Positions 7,868 to 16,406 are shown, counted from the first letter of the stretch. The stretch: 64,000 nucleotides of DNA from Claveliimonas sp034178805 (GCF_050314255.1 NZ_JBNPMZ010000003.1:124001-188000); one strand, 5' to 3'. Notes: generated from the letters alone by a model not told the origin. Made by a program: numbers and translations.

Positions 7868-10012
7868 TTATTTTTTCTTTCCTAATTTCGTCTTCATTAC
7901 ATACCATAATGCACCGGTAATACATACAGAAGAATAAGCACCGCATATAATACCAACCATCAGCGGAAGGGCAAACTCACGGATAGAGCTTACACCCAGG
8001 ATAAACAGAACTGCAACCATTACAAATGTTGTCAGAGAAGTATAGATACTTCTGGTAAGGGTCTGTGTAATACTCTTATTTACAACCTCTGCAAGTTCTG
8101 CCTCTTTCGTCTTCAGACGCATCTCCTCACGGATACGGTCAAAGATGACGATGGTCGCATTGATGGAGTAACCTACGATCGTCAGCATACATGCAATGAA
8201 GGTATTACCAACAGAAATACGTGCCACTGCATAGAATGCCAGAACAACAAATACGTCGTGCAGAAGTGCGATTACTGCACTTGCCGCAAAACGGATATCC
8301 TTGAACCGGAACCAGATGTAGATCAGCATACAGATGGTAGCCACGATTACCGCGATAATCGCATCCTGGCGCATCTCTTTACTTACGGTAGAACTGATAT
8401 TTTCAGCTGTAATCGTCGCCTCGTCTACACCGAAATTATCTGCCATTGCCTGATTGAGAGCTTCTCTGGTATCCAGATCCAATGTGGTTGTCTTAATAAT
8501 AACCTGATTGGTTCCTGCAACCTTTTGTGTCTGAACATTATGGTCACCAGTTACTTCCTCAACAATTGGAACGATCCTGGAATCGATTTCTTCAATAGAG
8601 TAATCCTCGTTAAATGTCACATTGGTAGAAGTACCGCCTTCAAATTCCAGGCTGTATGCAAATGCTCCCTTTCCACCCACGGAATGTACGCCCATCACAG
8701 CAATTCCTCCAAGGATAACCACTGCGGAAAGGAGGAAACAGATTTTCTTCTTTCCAAGGAAATCGATTGGTGTTCTCTCTTTCTTCGGCTTGTAATATAA
8801 TTTTTCTTTTCTGAAGCCCACTGCATAGAATGCATATACGATCATTCTGGTAATAACCAGAGCTGTGAACATGGACACCAGAATACCGATTGCAAGTGTC
8901 TGGGCAAATCCTTTCACACTTCCGGTTCCCATCAACCACAGAACGGCTGCCGCAATCAGAGTTGTAACGTTACCATCAACAATAGCAGACATTGCCTTCT
9001 GAAAACCTGTCTTCAGGGAATTTCTCACGCTCTTTCCTTTTGTCATTTCTTCGCGCACACGGGCGAAAATGATGACATTGGCATCTACTGCCATACCAAT
9101 ACCCAGGATAATACCGGCAAGTCCCGGAAGGGTCAGTGTTACATTAAATGCATTCAGAATTACCAGTACAATTTCAATATAAATAATCAGGGCAATTCCG
9201 GAAGCAAGTCCCGGCAGCATATAGACTGCGATCATAAAGAGAATCACCAGAGCAAGTCCAATGGCACCTGCTTTCACACTGGTGCTGATTGCCTGTTCTC
9301 CAAGCTGGGCTCCAACCACGTTAGAACGCAGTTCCTCAAGCTCCAGCTTCAGACCACCGATTCGGATGGTAGATGCAAGATTTTCCGCCTCTTCAAATGT
9401 AAAACTACCGGTAATATATGCCTGACCGCCTGTGATTGCCTCATCAACGCTCGGCGCACTGATGGTCTCACCGTCATAAATAATGGCGATCTGTTTTCCC
9501 ACATTTGCAGTCGTTGCCTCAGCAAACTTTTCTGTTCCCTCTTCTGTCAGATCCAGCTCCACGGAATACTTGTTATTACCCATGTCATCCTGACCGGATC
9601 TTGCAGATGCTGTCTTTACATCAGATCCGGTAAGAACGGTAGTTCCATCCTCTGTCTGGAACTCCAGAGAACCCGGTTTACCAAGATCTTCCAGAATGGT
9701 ATTGGCATCTGTCACACCCGGGATCTCGATACTGATCCGGTCATCGCCTTCCTGATAAACAGTTGCCTCTGTGCTGTAATTTTCCACACGTTTCTGCAGC
9801 TTATAGATGGTATCACTCATCTCTTCACTGGTAGGATTCTTGTCCTTTACCTTATAGGTAATACTTACACCGCCTGCCAGATCCAGACCAAGTGTAATAT
9901 TCTTTGCCGCACCGGTCTGACCTGCTCCAAATCCCTGAATTGTCGTAAATCCAAGGACAACAGCCAGAAGAACGGTGACAACAAGGCTGATTATGCCTTT
10001 TTTCTTGTTCAT
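7868..10012 (-). CDS. secDF: Fused protein translocase subunit SecDF
   Basis: Membrane protein that uses ion flow to assist late steps of Sec-dependent export. 714 residues, with SecD and SecF fused as in many Firmicutes. The SecD half begins with one membrane segment and the GLDLAGGVSITY motif, then a periplasmic-type domain, then a five-helix block containing GIILGIGMAVDANVIIF. The SecF half starts near residue 415, with EFEGGTSTNVTF and the matching helix block TIVGYSINATIVIFDRIREE. Each half has the expected six membrane segments. It is directly downstream of the SCIFF maturase gene, a conserved clostridial arrangement, and ends before a clear terminator. Confidence 0.95.
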   Translation of the reverse strand: MNKKKGIISLVVTVLLAVVLGFTTIQGFGAGQTGAAKNITLGLDLAGGVSITYKVKDKNPTSEEMSDTIYKLQKRVENYSTEATVYQEGDDRISIEIPGVTDANTILEDLGKPGSLEFQTEDGTTVLTGSDVKTASARSGQDDMGNNKYSVELDLTEEGTEKFAEATTANVGKQIAIIYDGETISAPSVDEAITGGQAYITGSFTFEEAENLASTIRIGGLKLELEELRSNVVGAQLGEQAISTSVKAGAIGLALVILFMIAVYMLPGLASGIALIIYIEIVLVILNAFNVTLTLPGLAGIILGIGMAVDANVIIFARVREEMTKGKSVRNSLKTGFQKAMSAIVDGNVTTLIAAAVLWLMGTGSVKGFAQTLAIGILVSMFTALVITRMIVYAFYAVGFRKEKLYYKPKKERTPIDFLGKKKICFLLSAVVILGGIAVMGVHSVGGKGAFAYSLEFEGGTSTNVTFNEDYSIEEIDSRIVPIVEEVTGDHNVQTQKVAGTNQVIIKTTTLDLDTREALNQAMADNFGVDEATITAENISSTVSKEMRQDAIIAVIVATICMLIYIWFRFKDIRFAASAVIALLHDVFVVLAFYAVARISVGNTFIACMLTIVGYSINATIVIFDRIREEMRLKTKEAELAEVVNKSITQTLTRSIYTSLTTFVMVAVLFILGVSSIREFALPLMVGIICGAYSSVCITGALWYVMKTKLGKKK

Positions 10013-10044
10013 CGCTTAACTTCCTTTCTTCCCTTTCGCTATAT

Positions 10045-11436
10045 TTACTCGGCCAATGCCGCCTTCATCATAATTGCACATTCCACGCGTTTGCGCTGCA
10101 TCTCACATCCAATATCATAAGCATCATGAATCGTGCCATGGAAATTATACGCATTCGCCATACAGCCTCCGCTGCAATAAAATTTTGCAAAACACTTTTT
10201 ACATTTTTCTTTGGAATATACACTGCAGCCCCTGAATTCATCTGCAATCTCCGGCTTCACAATTCCTTCATCAACATTTCCCATGAGAAATTCTTCTTTA
10301 CCCACGAACTGATGGCAGGGATACAGATCTCCCCACGGAGTCACAGCCAGATATTCCGTTCCGGAACCACATCCGGACAATCTTTTAGCCACACACGGTC
10401 CGCCTTCCAGGTCGATCATAAAATGGAAGAAATTGAAACCTTTTCCCTCTTTCTCCCGCTCGATCATGATCTTCGCCAGCTTGTCATACTCCTCAAATAT
10501 CTGTGGAAGATCCTCCTCACGGATCGCATATGGGTCTGTCTCTTCTCCCACTACAGGCTCAATGGACATCTGCTTGAAGCCCAGATCTGCAAAGTGAAGG
10601 ATATCCTTGGAAAAATCCAGATTATTTCTGGTAAATGTTCCCCGGACGTAATACTTTTCCTGATTCCTGCTCTCGGCAAGCTTCTGGAACTTCGGAACGA
10701 TCAGATCATAGCTGCCTGCACCGTTACGAAATGGCCGCATATTGTCATTCACTTCTTTTCTTCCGTCCAGACTCAGGACCACATTGTCCATCTCTTTATT
10801 CACAAACTCCTGAATCTCGTCATTCAGAAGTACTCCATTCGTTGTAACCGTGAACCGGAAATGTTTATCGTGCAGCTTCTCCTGCTCTCTTCCGTATGCC
10901 ACCAGATCTTTGACCACCTGCCAGTTCATCAACGGCTCACCACCAAAGAAATCCACTTCCAGATTGCGTCTGCTTCCCGAATTGGCAATCAAAAAATCCA
11001 GAGCCTTTTTGCCCACTTCATAACTCATGAGCGCTCTTCTTCCATGATATTCTCCTTCTTCCGCAAAGCAGTATTTGCATGCCAGATTACAATCATGGGC
11101 GATATGAAGACAAAGTGCTTTCACAACCGTCTTTCTCTTCTTTACTTCTCCTATATAGGCTTCATAGGCATCCTGAACGAAAAGCCTTCCTTCTTCAGTA
11201 AGCTCAATTACATCCGCCAGCGCATCTTCCAGATCCTCTGCCGTGTATTTGTCTCCCAGCGTACTGCGCAGATCTTCGAGAACCGCCGGTTCCTTCAGGG
11301 TATCTGCCGTATGGTTCTCATTCTGTCCATTCAGTCTTTCAATCACATCGTAACACAGATCATCTACAACATGTACTGCCCCGCTGTATACATCCAGCAC
11401 GATATTATATCCATTATTACGGTACTGATGAATCAC
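10045..11436 (-). CDS. scfB: SCIFF peptide maturase, radical SAM/SPASM thioether-forming enzyme
   Basis: Radical SAM enzyme predicted to form thioether bonds between cysteines and other residues of the SCIFF peptide encoded just upstream. About 463 residues. The SAM-cluster motif CNLACKYC lies near residues 116-123. The C-terminal SPASM/auxiliary cluster region carries many cysteines, including CGSGTEYLAVTPWGDLYPC and CKKCFAKFYCSGGC. I chose the GTG at 11436 (product starts (M)IHQYRNNGYNIVLDV) because AGGGG lies nine bases upstream and homologues start there; GTG at 11442 and TTG at 11475 are alternatives. The N-terminal part is a peptide-recognition (RRE-like) region by analogy with the family. 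It lies between scfA and secDF. Confidence 0.92.
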   Translation of the reverse strand: MIHQYRNNGYNIVLDVYSGAVHVVDDLCYDVIERLNGQNENHTADTLKEPAVLEDLRSTLGDKYTAEDLEDALADVIELTEEGRLFVQDAYEAYIGEVKKRKTVVKALCLHIAHDCNLACKYCFAEEGEYHGRRALMSYEVGKKALDFLIANSGSRRNLEVDFFGGEPLMNWQVVKDLVAYGREQEKLHDKHFRFTVTTNGVLLNDEIQEFVNKEMDNVVLSLDGRKEVNDNMRPFRNGAGSYDLIVPKFQKLAESRNQEKYYVRGTFTRNNLDFSKDILHFADLGFKQMSIEPVVGEETDPYAIREEDLPQIFEEYDKLAKIMIEREKEGKGFNFFHFMIDLEGGPCVAKRLSGCGSGTEYLAVTPWGDLYPCHQFVGKEEFLMGNVDEGIVKPEIADEFRGCSVYSKEKCKKCFAKFYCSGGCMANAYNFHGTIHDAYDIGCEMQRKRVECAIMMKAALAE

Positions 11437-11481
11437 TTTCACGTACCCCTTTCCTTTCAGTTTTTCCTTATACAATAAGAA

Positions 11482-11504
11482 ACAGCGACCGGTAAAGCCG
11501 CTGC
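11482..11504 (-). promoter_or_regulatory. Hairpin between scfA and scfB
   Basis: CAGCG and CGCTG arms with an 11-base loop that can pair further internally, followed on the minus strand by a short T-rich stretch. It lies between the peptide gene and the maturase gene and could lower transcription of scfB relative to scfA. This role is an inference. Confidence 0.4.
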
Positions 11505-11533
11505 TCCACGTAATTCTTTTTTAATTTCAATCC

Positions 11534-11677
11534 TTATTTTTTCTGTTCGCAAGTCTGATTTCCTACTGTACAGGAAGTCTTACATGCTGACTGACAGGAT
11601 GTCTGGCACTCTCCGCATCCGCCCTTTTTCATTGTATTGTTCAGTGTCTGTGTATTTAATGTCTTTACGTGTTTCAT
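11534..11677 (-). CDS. scfA: SCIFF (six cysteines in forty-five) ranthipeptide precursor
   Basis: Short peptide of 47 residues. It begins MKHVKTLNTQTLNNTMKKGG and ends with a cysteine-rich core of six cysteines at residues 21, 24, 28, 32, 36 and 43, which is the defining pattern of the SCIFF family of ribosomally made, radical-SAM-modified peptides (ranthipeptides). The ATG at 11677 has GGAGGG upstream. The maturase scfB follows 97 bases downstream and secDF after that. A promoter is visible upstream. The peptide is highly conserved in Clostridia; its biological role is not settled. No dedicated protease or exporter gene is adjacent. Confidence 0.95.
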   Translation of the reverse strand: MKHVKTLNTQTLNNTMKKGGCGECQTSCQSACKTSCTVGNQTCEQKK

Positions 11678-11751
11678 CTTGAACACCCTCCTATTATTTT
11701 ATCTGCGTCCCGTCATATGTATCAAAACAGACGGCTTATTGCTTGCACTAC

Positions 11752-11780
11752 ATTATATCACACGCATTAGGGTTTGGAAA
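11752..11780 (-). promoter_or_regulatory. Promoter of scfA
   Basis: Minus strand -35 TTTCCA (11780-11775), 17-base spacer, -10 TATAAT (11757-11752). Predicted start near 11745 gives a leader of about 70 bases. It lies in the gap after the small membrane protein gene. Confidence 0.6.
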
Positions 11781-11788
11781 GTGTTTTT

Positions 11789-12163
11789 TCAGGAAATCAT
11801 TCCACCTATCATTCCTCCGCCCGCACATAAAACAAATGTAGTCAGCATATTCACTCCACTGCTGTCTAATGTGCGGTATACACCGAGTGTAATCAGGAGC
11901 AAAAGCAAAAAATAAATTATTCCAAGACACAGCCCCCAGAAAAACCTCCTCATCTTTGCCATTTTCCCAATAACGATTCCTCCCACCAGAGTCGATGTAA
12001 TATAAATAGCAATGATACCTGCCGAAACAGCTTTTTCATCCAGTTCCAGCTTATACAGAAGCATTGCCAGTACAAGCAGTAAAGCTCCCGTCACGGCATA
12101 CGCAATCAAAAGCGCCTTCAAGATCCAGAATACTTTCCCGTTTTTCTCCACATTCCTGTCCAT
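11789..12163 (-). CDS. Four-helix membrane protein, TIGR04086-like
   Basis: Hydrophobic protein of about 124 residues with four predicted membrane segments, separated by short loops; the last two are FFWGLCLGIIYFLLLLLITLG and a glycine-rich FVLCAGGGMIGGMI segment. Size, topology and position next to the SCIFF locus match the small clostridial membrane family TIGR04086, of unknown function. The ATG at 12163 has GGGAGG ten bases upstream; a GTG at 12169 is an alternative. It lies directly upstream of the scfA promoter on the same strand, so it could be co-transcribed with scfA. A role in handling the SCIFF peptide is only a guess from position. Confidence 0.7.
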   Translation of the reverse strand: MDRNVEKNGKVFWILKALLIAYAVTGALLLVLAMLLYKLELDEKAVSAGIIAIYITSTLVGGIVIGKMAKMRRFFWGLCLGIIYFLLLLLITLGVYRTLDSSGVNMLTTFVLCAGGGMIGGMIS

Positions 12164-12288
12164 ATGCACTCTTCCTCCCGTCCCATCATATCATATCTAA
12201 TGCATATGTAGCTGTGTCCCGGATTATACCCATGAAATAGATTGCGAATCATTATCAAAACAGTAGAAATTGCGCATACACACAATCT

Positions 12289-12837
12289 CTACTGTTCCAT
12301 CTGACGTCCCAGAAAGCCGGCGGCACAGGCTGCCACCTTCCGTTCCAGTTCCCCAAATTTCTTTTTTTCCTCTCTGGTCAGGAAAATAACTGCTCCTATC
12401 ACATCTCCTTCACACAGAATCGGATGAATGACTTCAAAAGCAAACTCTTCTTCCTGATCATTCACAATTTTCGTATAGTTCTTGTCACCGGAGGCAGCAA
12501 GTACGCATTCTCTTCCGTCAATGATACTCTCCATCTGTTTTGTAATATATCGGTCCTGCATATCTTTTTTCCCGCTTCCCGACGCCGCAATAATCTGGTC
12601 CATATCGCAGACACATACCAGGCAGCCCAGCGTCTGGGACAGGCTGTCTGCATACTGCCTTGCAAATGCAGACAATTCACCGATGGGGGAGTATTTTTTC
12701 AGGATGATCTCTCCCTCACGGTCTGTAAATATTTCCAGAGGATCACCCTCCCGTATTCTTAAGGTACGCCGGATTTCCTTTGGGATCACTACTCTTCCCA
12801 GGTCATCGATACGGCGCACAATTCCTGTTGCTTTCAT
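12289..12837 (-). CDS. spoVT: Stage V sporulation protein T, AbrB-type regulator
   Basis: Transcription regulator of forespore genes late in sporulation. 182 residues. The N-terminal AbrB/SpoVT swapped-hairpin DNA-binding domain reads MKATGIVRRIDDLGRVVIPK and continues RTLRIREGDPLEIF; the C-terminal two thirds form a GAF-like domain, as in Bacillus SpoVT. The start at 12837 has GGAGG nine bases upstream. It lies downstream of the V4R/diguanylate cyclase pair on the same strand with a 77-base gap; whether it is co-transcribed is not clear. Confidence 0.93.
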   Translation of the reverse strand: MKATGIVRRIDDLGRVVIPKEIRRTLRIREGDPLEIFTDREGEIILKKYSPIGELSAFARQYADSLSQTLGCLVCVCDMDQIIAASGSGKKDMQDRYITKQMESIIDGRECVLAASGDKNYTKIVNDQEEEFAFEVIHPILCEGDVIGAVIFLTREEKKKFGELERKVAACAAGFLGRQMEQ

Positions 12838-12914
12838 ATAATTATTCCTCCATTTACTGTACCTTTCAACTAAACTTTCCGTATCTGGAAATAGTATCTG
12901 TAAATGGAGGATTT

Positions 12915-13832
12915 TTATACGTTTATAAGAATCTCTTCATATTTTTTCTTATGCATTCTCTTCTGTTCATACATAGCCTCATCTGCACGGTCCAGAATTT
13001 CATTAATGGTAAATCCCTCTGTTCCATCAACCGAAATAATACCGCAGCTGAAGCTGGATGGATAATCCCGTCCGTCATCGCTGACAAATTCCTGAAAAAT
13101 CCTTTCTATTTTTTCCCGAATTACATCCTGTCTGCTTTCACAGAAAACAATACAGAATTCATCTCCCCCGACTCTGGCAAAAATGTCATCCTTCCGGATT
13201 CTATTCTTCACCAGACAGACAAATTTTCTGATATAGTGATCGCCTTCCGCATGTCCGTAATTATCATTCACATATTTTAGATGATCCAGATCAAAATAAC
13301 AAAAAACAAAGGGTCTTTTCTCTTCCAGCAGCGTTTCCATCTGCTTTATAAAATATAATCGATTGCCGATATGGGTAAGAAAATCCGTATATGCCTGATC
13401 TGAAAGCCTCTCAGCCTCCCGTTTCAGAAGTTTCTCTCTCTCTCGCAATTGTTCCGTCATGGTATTGAATGCTTCTGAAAACTCTCCCAGATAAGATACA
13501 TGCTGCGAATAATCTCCGGCTGCCACCTGCTTGGCCTGCCAGGTCAGGTGATTCAGATTTGCATGAAGATTTTTCAGATTCTCACACAGGAAATTATCCC
13601 GCCCCGGGCAGGGACCTGACAAATTACCAGTGGATAAATCTGCCGAATAACTCTTCATCTCACGGACTGCCTTATCCAGATACTGCATCCCTATCCCCAG
13701 TTTTCTGAAAGGCTCATCCAGCAACGCTATATTCAGTTCCTCCGGTTCCGAATCATACAGAATACTTCTAAGGTACTCGAAAAGAATCTCACAATTTTTT
13801 TCTTCCATTTTAGCAACAATTCCTTTATTCAT
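12915..13832 (-). CDS. GGDEF diguanylate cyclase
   Basis: Predicted diguanylate cyclase that makes c-di-GMP from two GTP. 305 residues with no membrane segment. The N-terminal part is a helical region with a HAMP-like stretch (residues about 100-135, QVAAGDYSQHVSYLGEFSEAF) leading into a coiled linker. The catalytic domain begins near residue 150 (AYTDFLTHIGNRLYF) and has the intact active-site motif RVGGDEF. An RxxD motif (RKDD) lies exactly five residues before GGDEF, the position of the product-inhibition I-site. Its ATG lies inside the last codons of the upstream V4R gene (8-base overlap), so the two are translationally coupled and probably work together. Confidence 0.9.
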   Translation of the reverse strand: MNKGIVAKMEEKNCEILFEYLRSILYDSEPEELNIALLDEPFRKLGIGMQYLDKAVREMKSYSADLSTGNLSGPCPGRDNFLCENLKNLHANLNHLTWQAKQVAAGDYSQHVSYLGEFSEAFNTMTEQLREREKLLKREAERLSDQAYTDFLTHIGNRLYFIKQMETLLEEKRPFVFCYFDLDHLKYVNDNYGHAEGDHYIRKFVCLVKNRIRKDDIFARVGGDEFCIVFCESRQDVIREKIERIFQEFVSDDGRDYPSSFSCGIISVDGTEGFTINEILDRADEAMYEQKRMHKKKYEEILINV

Positions 13833-14358
13833 TCATTTCCGCACGGAAACGGCACACCCTGTCACCGGTTGCCCAGCAATCTATTTCAGTAGCCGTATAT
13901 TCCTTTCCTGTATATGTAGACAATATGCCCGCGATAAAACCTTCATCATAATTGCATACCGTCTCTCCCAAAAGTGGAAGGCCGGAACAATCTGCATCCT
14001 CAGAAACAGTAAGGATCATCTTTCCTGTCTCCTCTATTCTTTCCAGACGAAGAATACCAATCTTCATCTCTTCCATGCGCGTCTGAAGCTGTGAAACAAA
14101 TTCGTTCAGAGGAAGCGTCCGGTCCAGCATATGGTCAGTAAAATATTTTCCGGCACGATACCCGGCTTTTCGGAAAATTTCAACCTGTTTTTCCTTTCCA
14201 AAACACTCCGCCAGTTCTTCCTTGAGAGAATACTCCAACAGACGATACACGGATACCGGAATCATCTCCCCCATATTTCCTCTGGAGTCTTTATCATATT
14301 TCATATAATCCTCAAATGTAATCTCCGGAAGCTCTTCCAGAAAAATATTTTTATCCAT
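13825..14358 (-). CDS. V4R-domain sensor protein
   Basis: Protein of about 177 residues that looks like a V4R (4-vinyl reductase) small-molecule-binding domain. The characteristic end of the domain is visible as EIDCWATGDRVCRF, with the paired cysteines, after a YRAGKYFTDHML helix. The start at 14358 (MDKNIFLEELPEITF) is preferred; an upstream ATG at 14430 lacks a convincing site. The stop overlaps the start of the diguanylate cyclase gene. V4R domains bind ligands in several signalling proteins, so this is most likely the sensor partner of the cyclase. The ligand cannot be read from the sequence. Confidence 0.75.
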   Translation of the reverse strand: MDKNIFLEELPEITFEDYMKYDKDSRGNMGEMIPVSVYRLLEYSLKEELAECFGKEKQVEIFRKAGYRAGKYFTDHMLDRTLPLNEFVSQLQTRMEEMKIGILRLERIEETGKMILTVSEDADCSGLPLLGETVCNYDEGFIAGILSTYTGKEYTATEIDCWATGDRVCRFRAEMNE

Positions 14359-14452
14359 ACCGTTTATACCTCTCTTTTTATCCCACTGTTCATTTCGTAA
14401 CATTATATCATCATAATCCTGTACATTCAAGCAACAAGACCTTTTTCCATAT

Positions 14453-14480
14453 TTTCCAACAATAATTCATATGGTATACT
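14453..14480 (+). promoter_or_regulatory. Promoter of the glycerate kinase gene
   Basis: -35 candidate TTTCCA (14453-14458), 16-base spacer, -10 TATACT (14475-14480). The -35 is weak. A palindrome lies just downstream of the -10. Confidence 0.45.
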
Positions 14481-14482
14481 AC

Positions 14483-14492
14483 TGATTAATCA
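14483..14492. promoter_or_regulatory. Palindromic operator candidate before glycerate kinase
   Basis: Perfect 10-bp palindrome TGATTAATCA placed around the predicted transcription start. The same 10 bases occur in the promoter region of the neighbouring GntR-family regulator, which suggests it is the binding site of that regulator. Confidence 0.5.
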
Positions 14493-14518
14493 ATATTATG
14501 GGAGGAATTTAAAAGGAA

Positions 14519-15640
14519 ATGAAAGTTGTTGTTGCAATAGATTCACTAAAGGGCTGTCTTTCTTCTATGGACGCCGGAAAAGCCATACGGGAAGGGATTC
14601 TGGCTGCAAAGCCGGATGCGGAAGTAGTTATTAAACCTCTTGCTGACGGAGGTGAAGGCACCGTCGATGCTCTTATCGAAGGACTGCATGGTGAACGGGT
14701 AAATGTCACCGTTACCGGCCCCCTCGGCGATCCGGTCTCCTGCTATTACGGATATCTGAAGGAAACGAAGACTGCCATCATCGAAATGGCATCTGCTGCC
14801 GGAATTACGCTGATTAATAAGAAGAATCCGCTTCTGGCAACTACATATGGGGTCGGAGAAATGATAAACGATGCCGTCGAAAAAGGCTGCCGGAATTTCA
14901 TCATCGGAATTGGAGGAAGTGCCACTAACGACGGCGGTATCGGAATGCTGAAAGCTCTTGGCTTTGAATTTCTGGACAAAAACGGGAATGACGTTGGAGA
15001 AGGCGGACAGGCACTTGGGAAAATCCATGTCATAAAAACCGATAATCAGAATCCTCTTCTGGCAGACTGCCACTTTCAGGTAGCCTGCGATGTAGCCAAC
15101 CCCCTTTGTGGAAAAAATGGTGCCACCTATATTTACGGGTCTCAAAAGGGCGTCACTGAAGATTTGAAGGAAAAGCTGGATCAGGATATGGCTCACTATG
15201 CCCGAATCGCCAGTAAAACACTTGGCAGTGATTATTCCGACGTCAAGGGAGCCGGGGCGGCAGGAGGCCTTGGGTTTGCACTGCTTGGCTTCCTTCACGC
15301 TGAGCTTATTCCAGGCATCGACCTGATCATGCAGGTTTCCGGACTGGAAAATGAACTGAGAGACGCAGATATCGTCGTAACCGGTGAAGGACGACTGGAT
15401 TACCAGACAATCATGGGAAAGGCACCTGTTGGCATTGCCAGACTTGCCAAAAAATACGGAATCAAAGTCATTGCATTTGCCGGAAGCGTCACTTCGGAGG
15501 CATCCGCATGTAATCGGGCCGGAATTGACGCATTCTTCCCAATTGTGCGTGGAATCACAACGTTAGAAGAGGCAATGGAACCTGAACATGCAAAATCAAA
15601 CATGAGAGAAACGGTTGAACAGGTTTTTCGTCTTTTATAA
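14519..15640 (+). CDS. glxK: Glycerate kinase
   Basis: Glycerate kinase of the GarK/GlxK type, which phosphorylates D-glycerate (to 2-phosphoglycerate in this family). 373 residues, the normal length. It starts MKVVVAIDSLKGCLSS and has the family motifs KPLADGGEGTVDAL, GIGGSATNDGGIGML and VVTGEGRLDYQT. The ATG at 14519 has purine-rich sites upstream (GGGAGG and AAAAGG, spacing imperfect for both). It is followed by a GntR/FCD regulator 70 bases downstream that probably controls it. No transporter or dehydrogenase for glycerate is adjacent. Confidence 0.93.
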   Translation: MKVVVAIDSLKGCLSSMDAGKAIREGILAAKPDAEVVIKPLADGGEGTVDALIEGLHGERVNVTVTGPLGDPVSCYYGYLKETKTAIIEMASAAGITLINKKNPLLATTYGVGEMINDAVEKGCRNFIIGIGGSATNDGGIGMLKALGFEFLDKNGNDVGEGGQALGKIHVIKTDNQNPLLADCHFQVACDVANPLCGKNGATYIYGSQKGVTEDLKEKLDQDMAHYARIASKTLGSDYSDVKGAGAAGGLGFALLGFLHAELIPGIDLIMQVSGLENELRDADIVVTGEGRLDYQTIMGKAPVGIARLAKKYGIKVIAFAGSVTSEASACNRAGIDAFFPIVRGITTLEEAMEPEHAKSNMRETVEQVFRLL

Positions 15641-15671
15641 TTCTTTTTCACACTTTCATTTTATTTTGTGG

Positions 15672-15685
15672 TATGATTAATCATA
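15672..15685. promoter_or_regulatory. Palindromic operator candidate before the GntR regulator
   Basis: Perfect 14-bp palindrome TATGATTAATCATA overlapping a possible -10 (TATACT at 15684-15689). Its core TGATTAATCA is identical to the site at 14483-14492. Confidence 0.5.
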
Positions 15686-15710
15686 TACTCTTTGAAAAGG
15701 ATTTATTGCT

Positions 15711-16406
15711 ATGAAAAACATCATTCATCGTAAGACACTGCGGGAACAGGTTGCAGATGCCGTACGGAAAAAAATATTACACCATGAGCTTGAGCCCGGC
15801 ATGAGGATTACCGAATCAGATCTTTGCTCCGAATTTGGTGTCAGTCATGGTCCTATTCGGGAAGCGCTTCGTCAGTTAGAGCAGGAGGGACTGGTAGAAT
15901 ACACGCGGAATGTAGGCTGTTCCGTTCGGAACCTCTCGCTGAACGATATTATTGAAGCCCTGCTGATTCGCGGGACCTACGAACTTACCGCCGCCCGGGC
16001 ATGCAACGGTAATATCTCAGATAATGCCCTTCAGGAGATGTCAGATGTACTGGAATCCATGAAACAGATTGACGACTCAGACTACACCGAATCCATTATC
16101 AATGATAACGAATTCCACAAAATACTGATTCGGGAAGCCCATATGCCTTATCTGGTCAATGCCTGGGACGCGTTGGACTTTGCCACTTTCTTTTCATTTT
16201 ACCGGCAGAAAGATGACTGTTCCACTGTGGCTGGAAAGCAATATGGAGTTCATAAAAAGCTCTATGACATTTATCTCACTAAAGACTGCCAGGCAATATG
16301 CGATACGATTTATACACATTATCATGCCTCCATCGCAAAGATGCTGTCGGACAACCATATGTCGGAAAATGATTTTCCATTTTCTTTTGATATTCTTAAA
16401 CCATAA
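15711..16406 (+). CDS. GntR-family transcription regulator with FCD domain
   Basis: Regulator of 231 residues. The N-terminal winged helix-turn-helix covers residues 1-75 (LREQVADAVRKKILHHELEPG, then ESDLCSEFGVSHGPIREALR and QLEQEGLVEY). The C-terminal FCD ligand-binding domain has metal-binding histidines expected of the family, for example NDNEFHKIL and a late THYHASI. FCD regulators normally sense small organic acids. It lies directly after glycerate kinase on the same strand, and both genes have the same palindrome upstream, so it is a likely regulator of glycerate use and of itself. The ligand is an inference from position. Confidence 0.88.
   Translation: MKNIIHRKTLREQVADAVRKKILHHELEPGMRITESDLCSEFGVSHGPIREALRQLEQEGLVEYTRNVGCSVRNLSLNDIIEALLIRGTYELTAARACNGNISDNALQEMSDVLESMKQIDDSDYTESIINDNEFHKILIREAHMPYLVNAWDALDFATFFSFYRQKDDCSTVAGKQYGVHKKLYDIYLTKDCQAICDTIYTHYHASIAKMLSDNHMSENDFPFSFDILKP

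Noticed and set aside
6484..7920. Long plus-strand frame opposite recJ (478 codons)
   Set aside because: It mirrors the recJ and secDF genes, which have all family motifs; the frame has no ribosome site and shows an antisense-type composition rich in His, Ile and Arg.
10126..11478. Long plus-strand frame opposite scfB
   Set aside because: Antisense shadow of a well-supported radical SAM gene.
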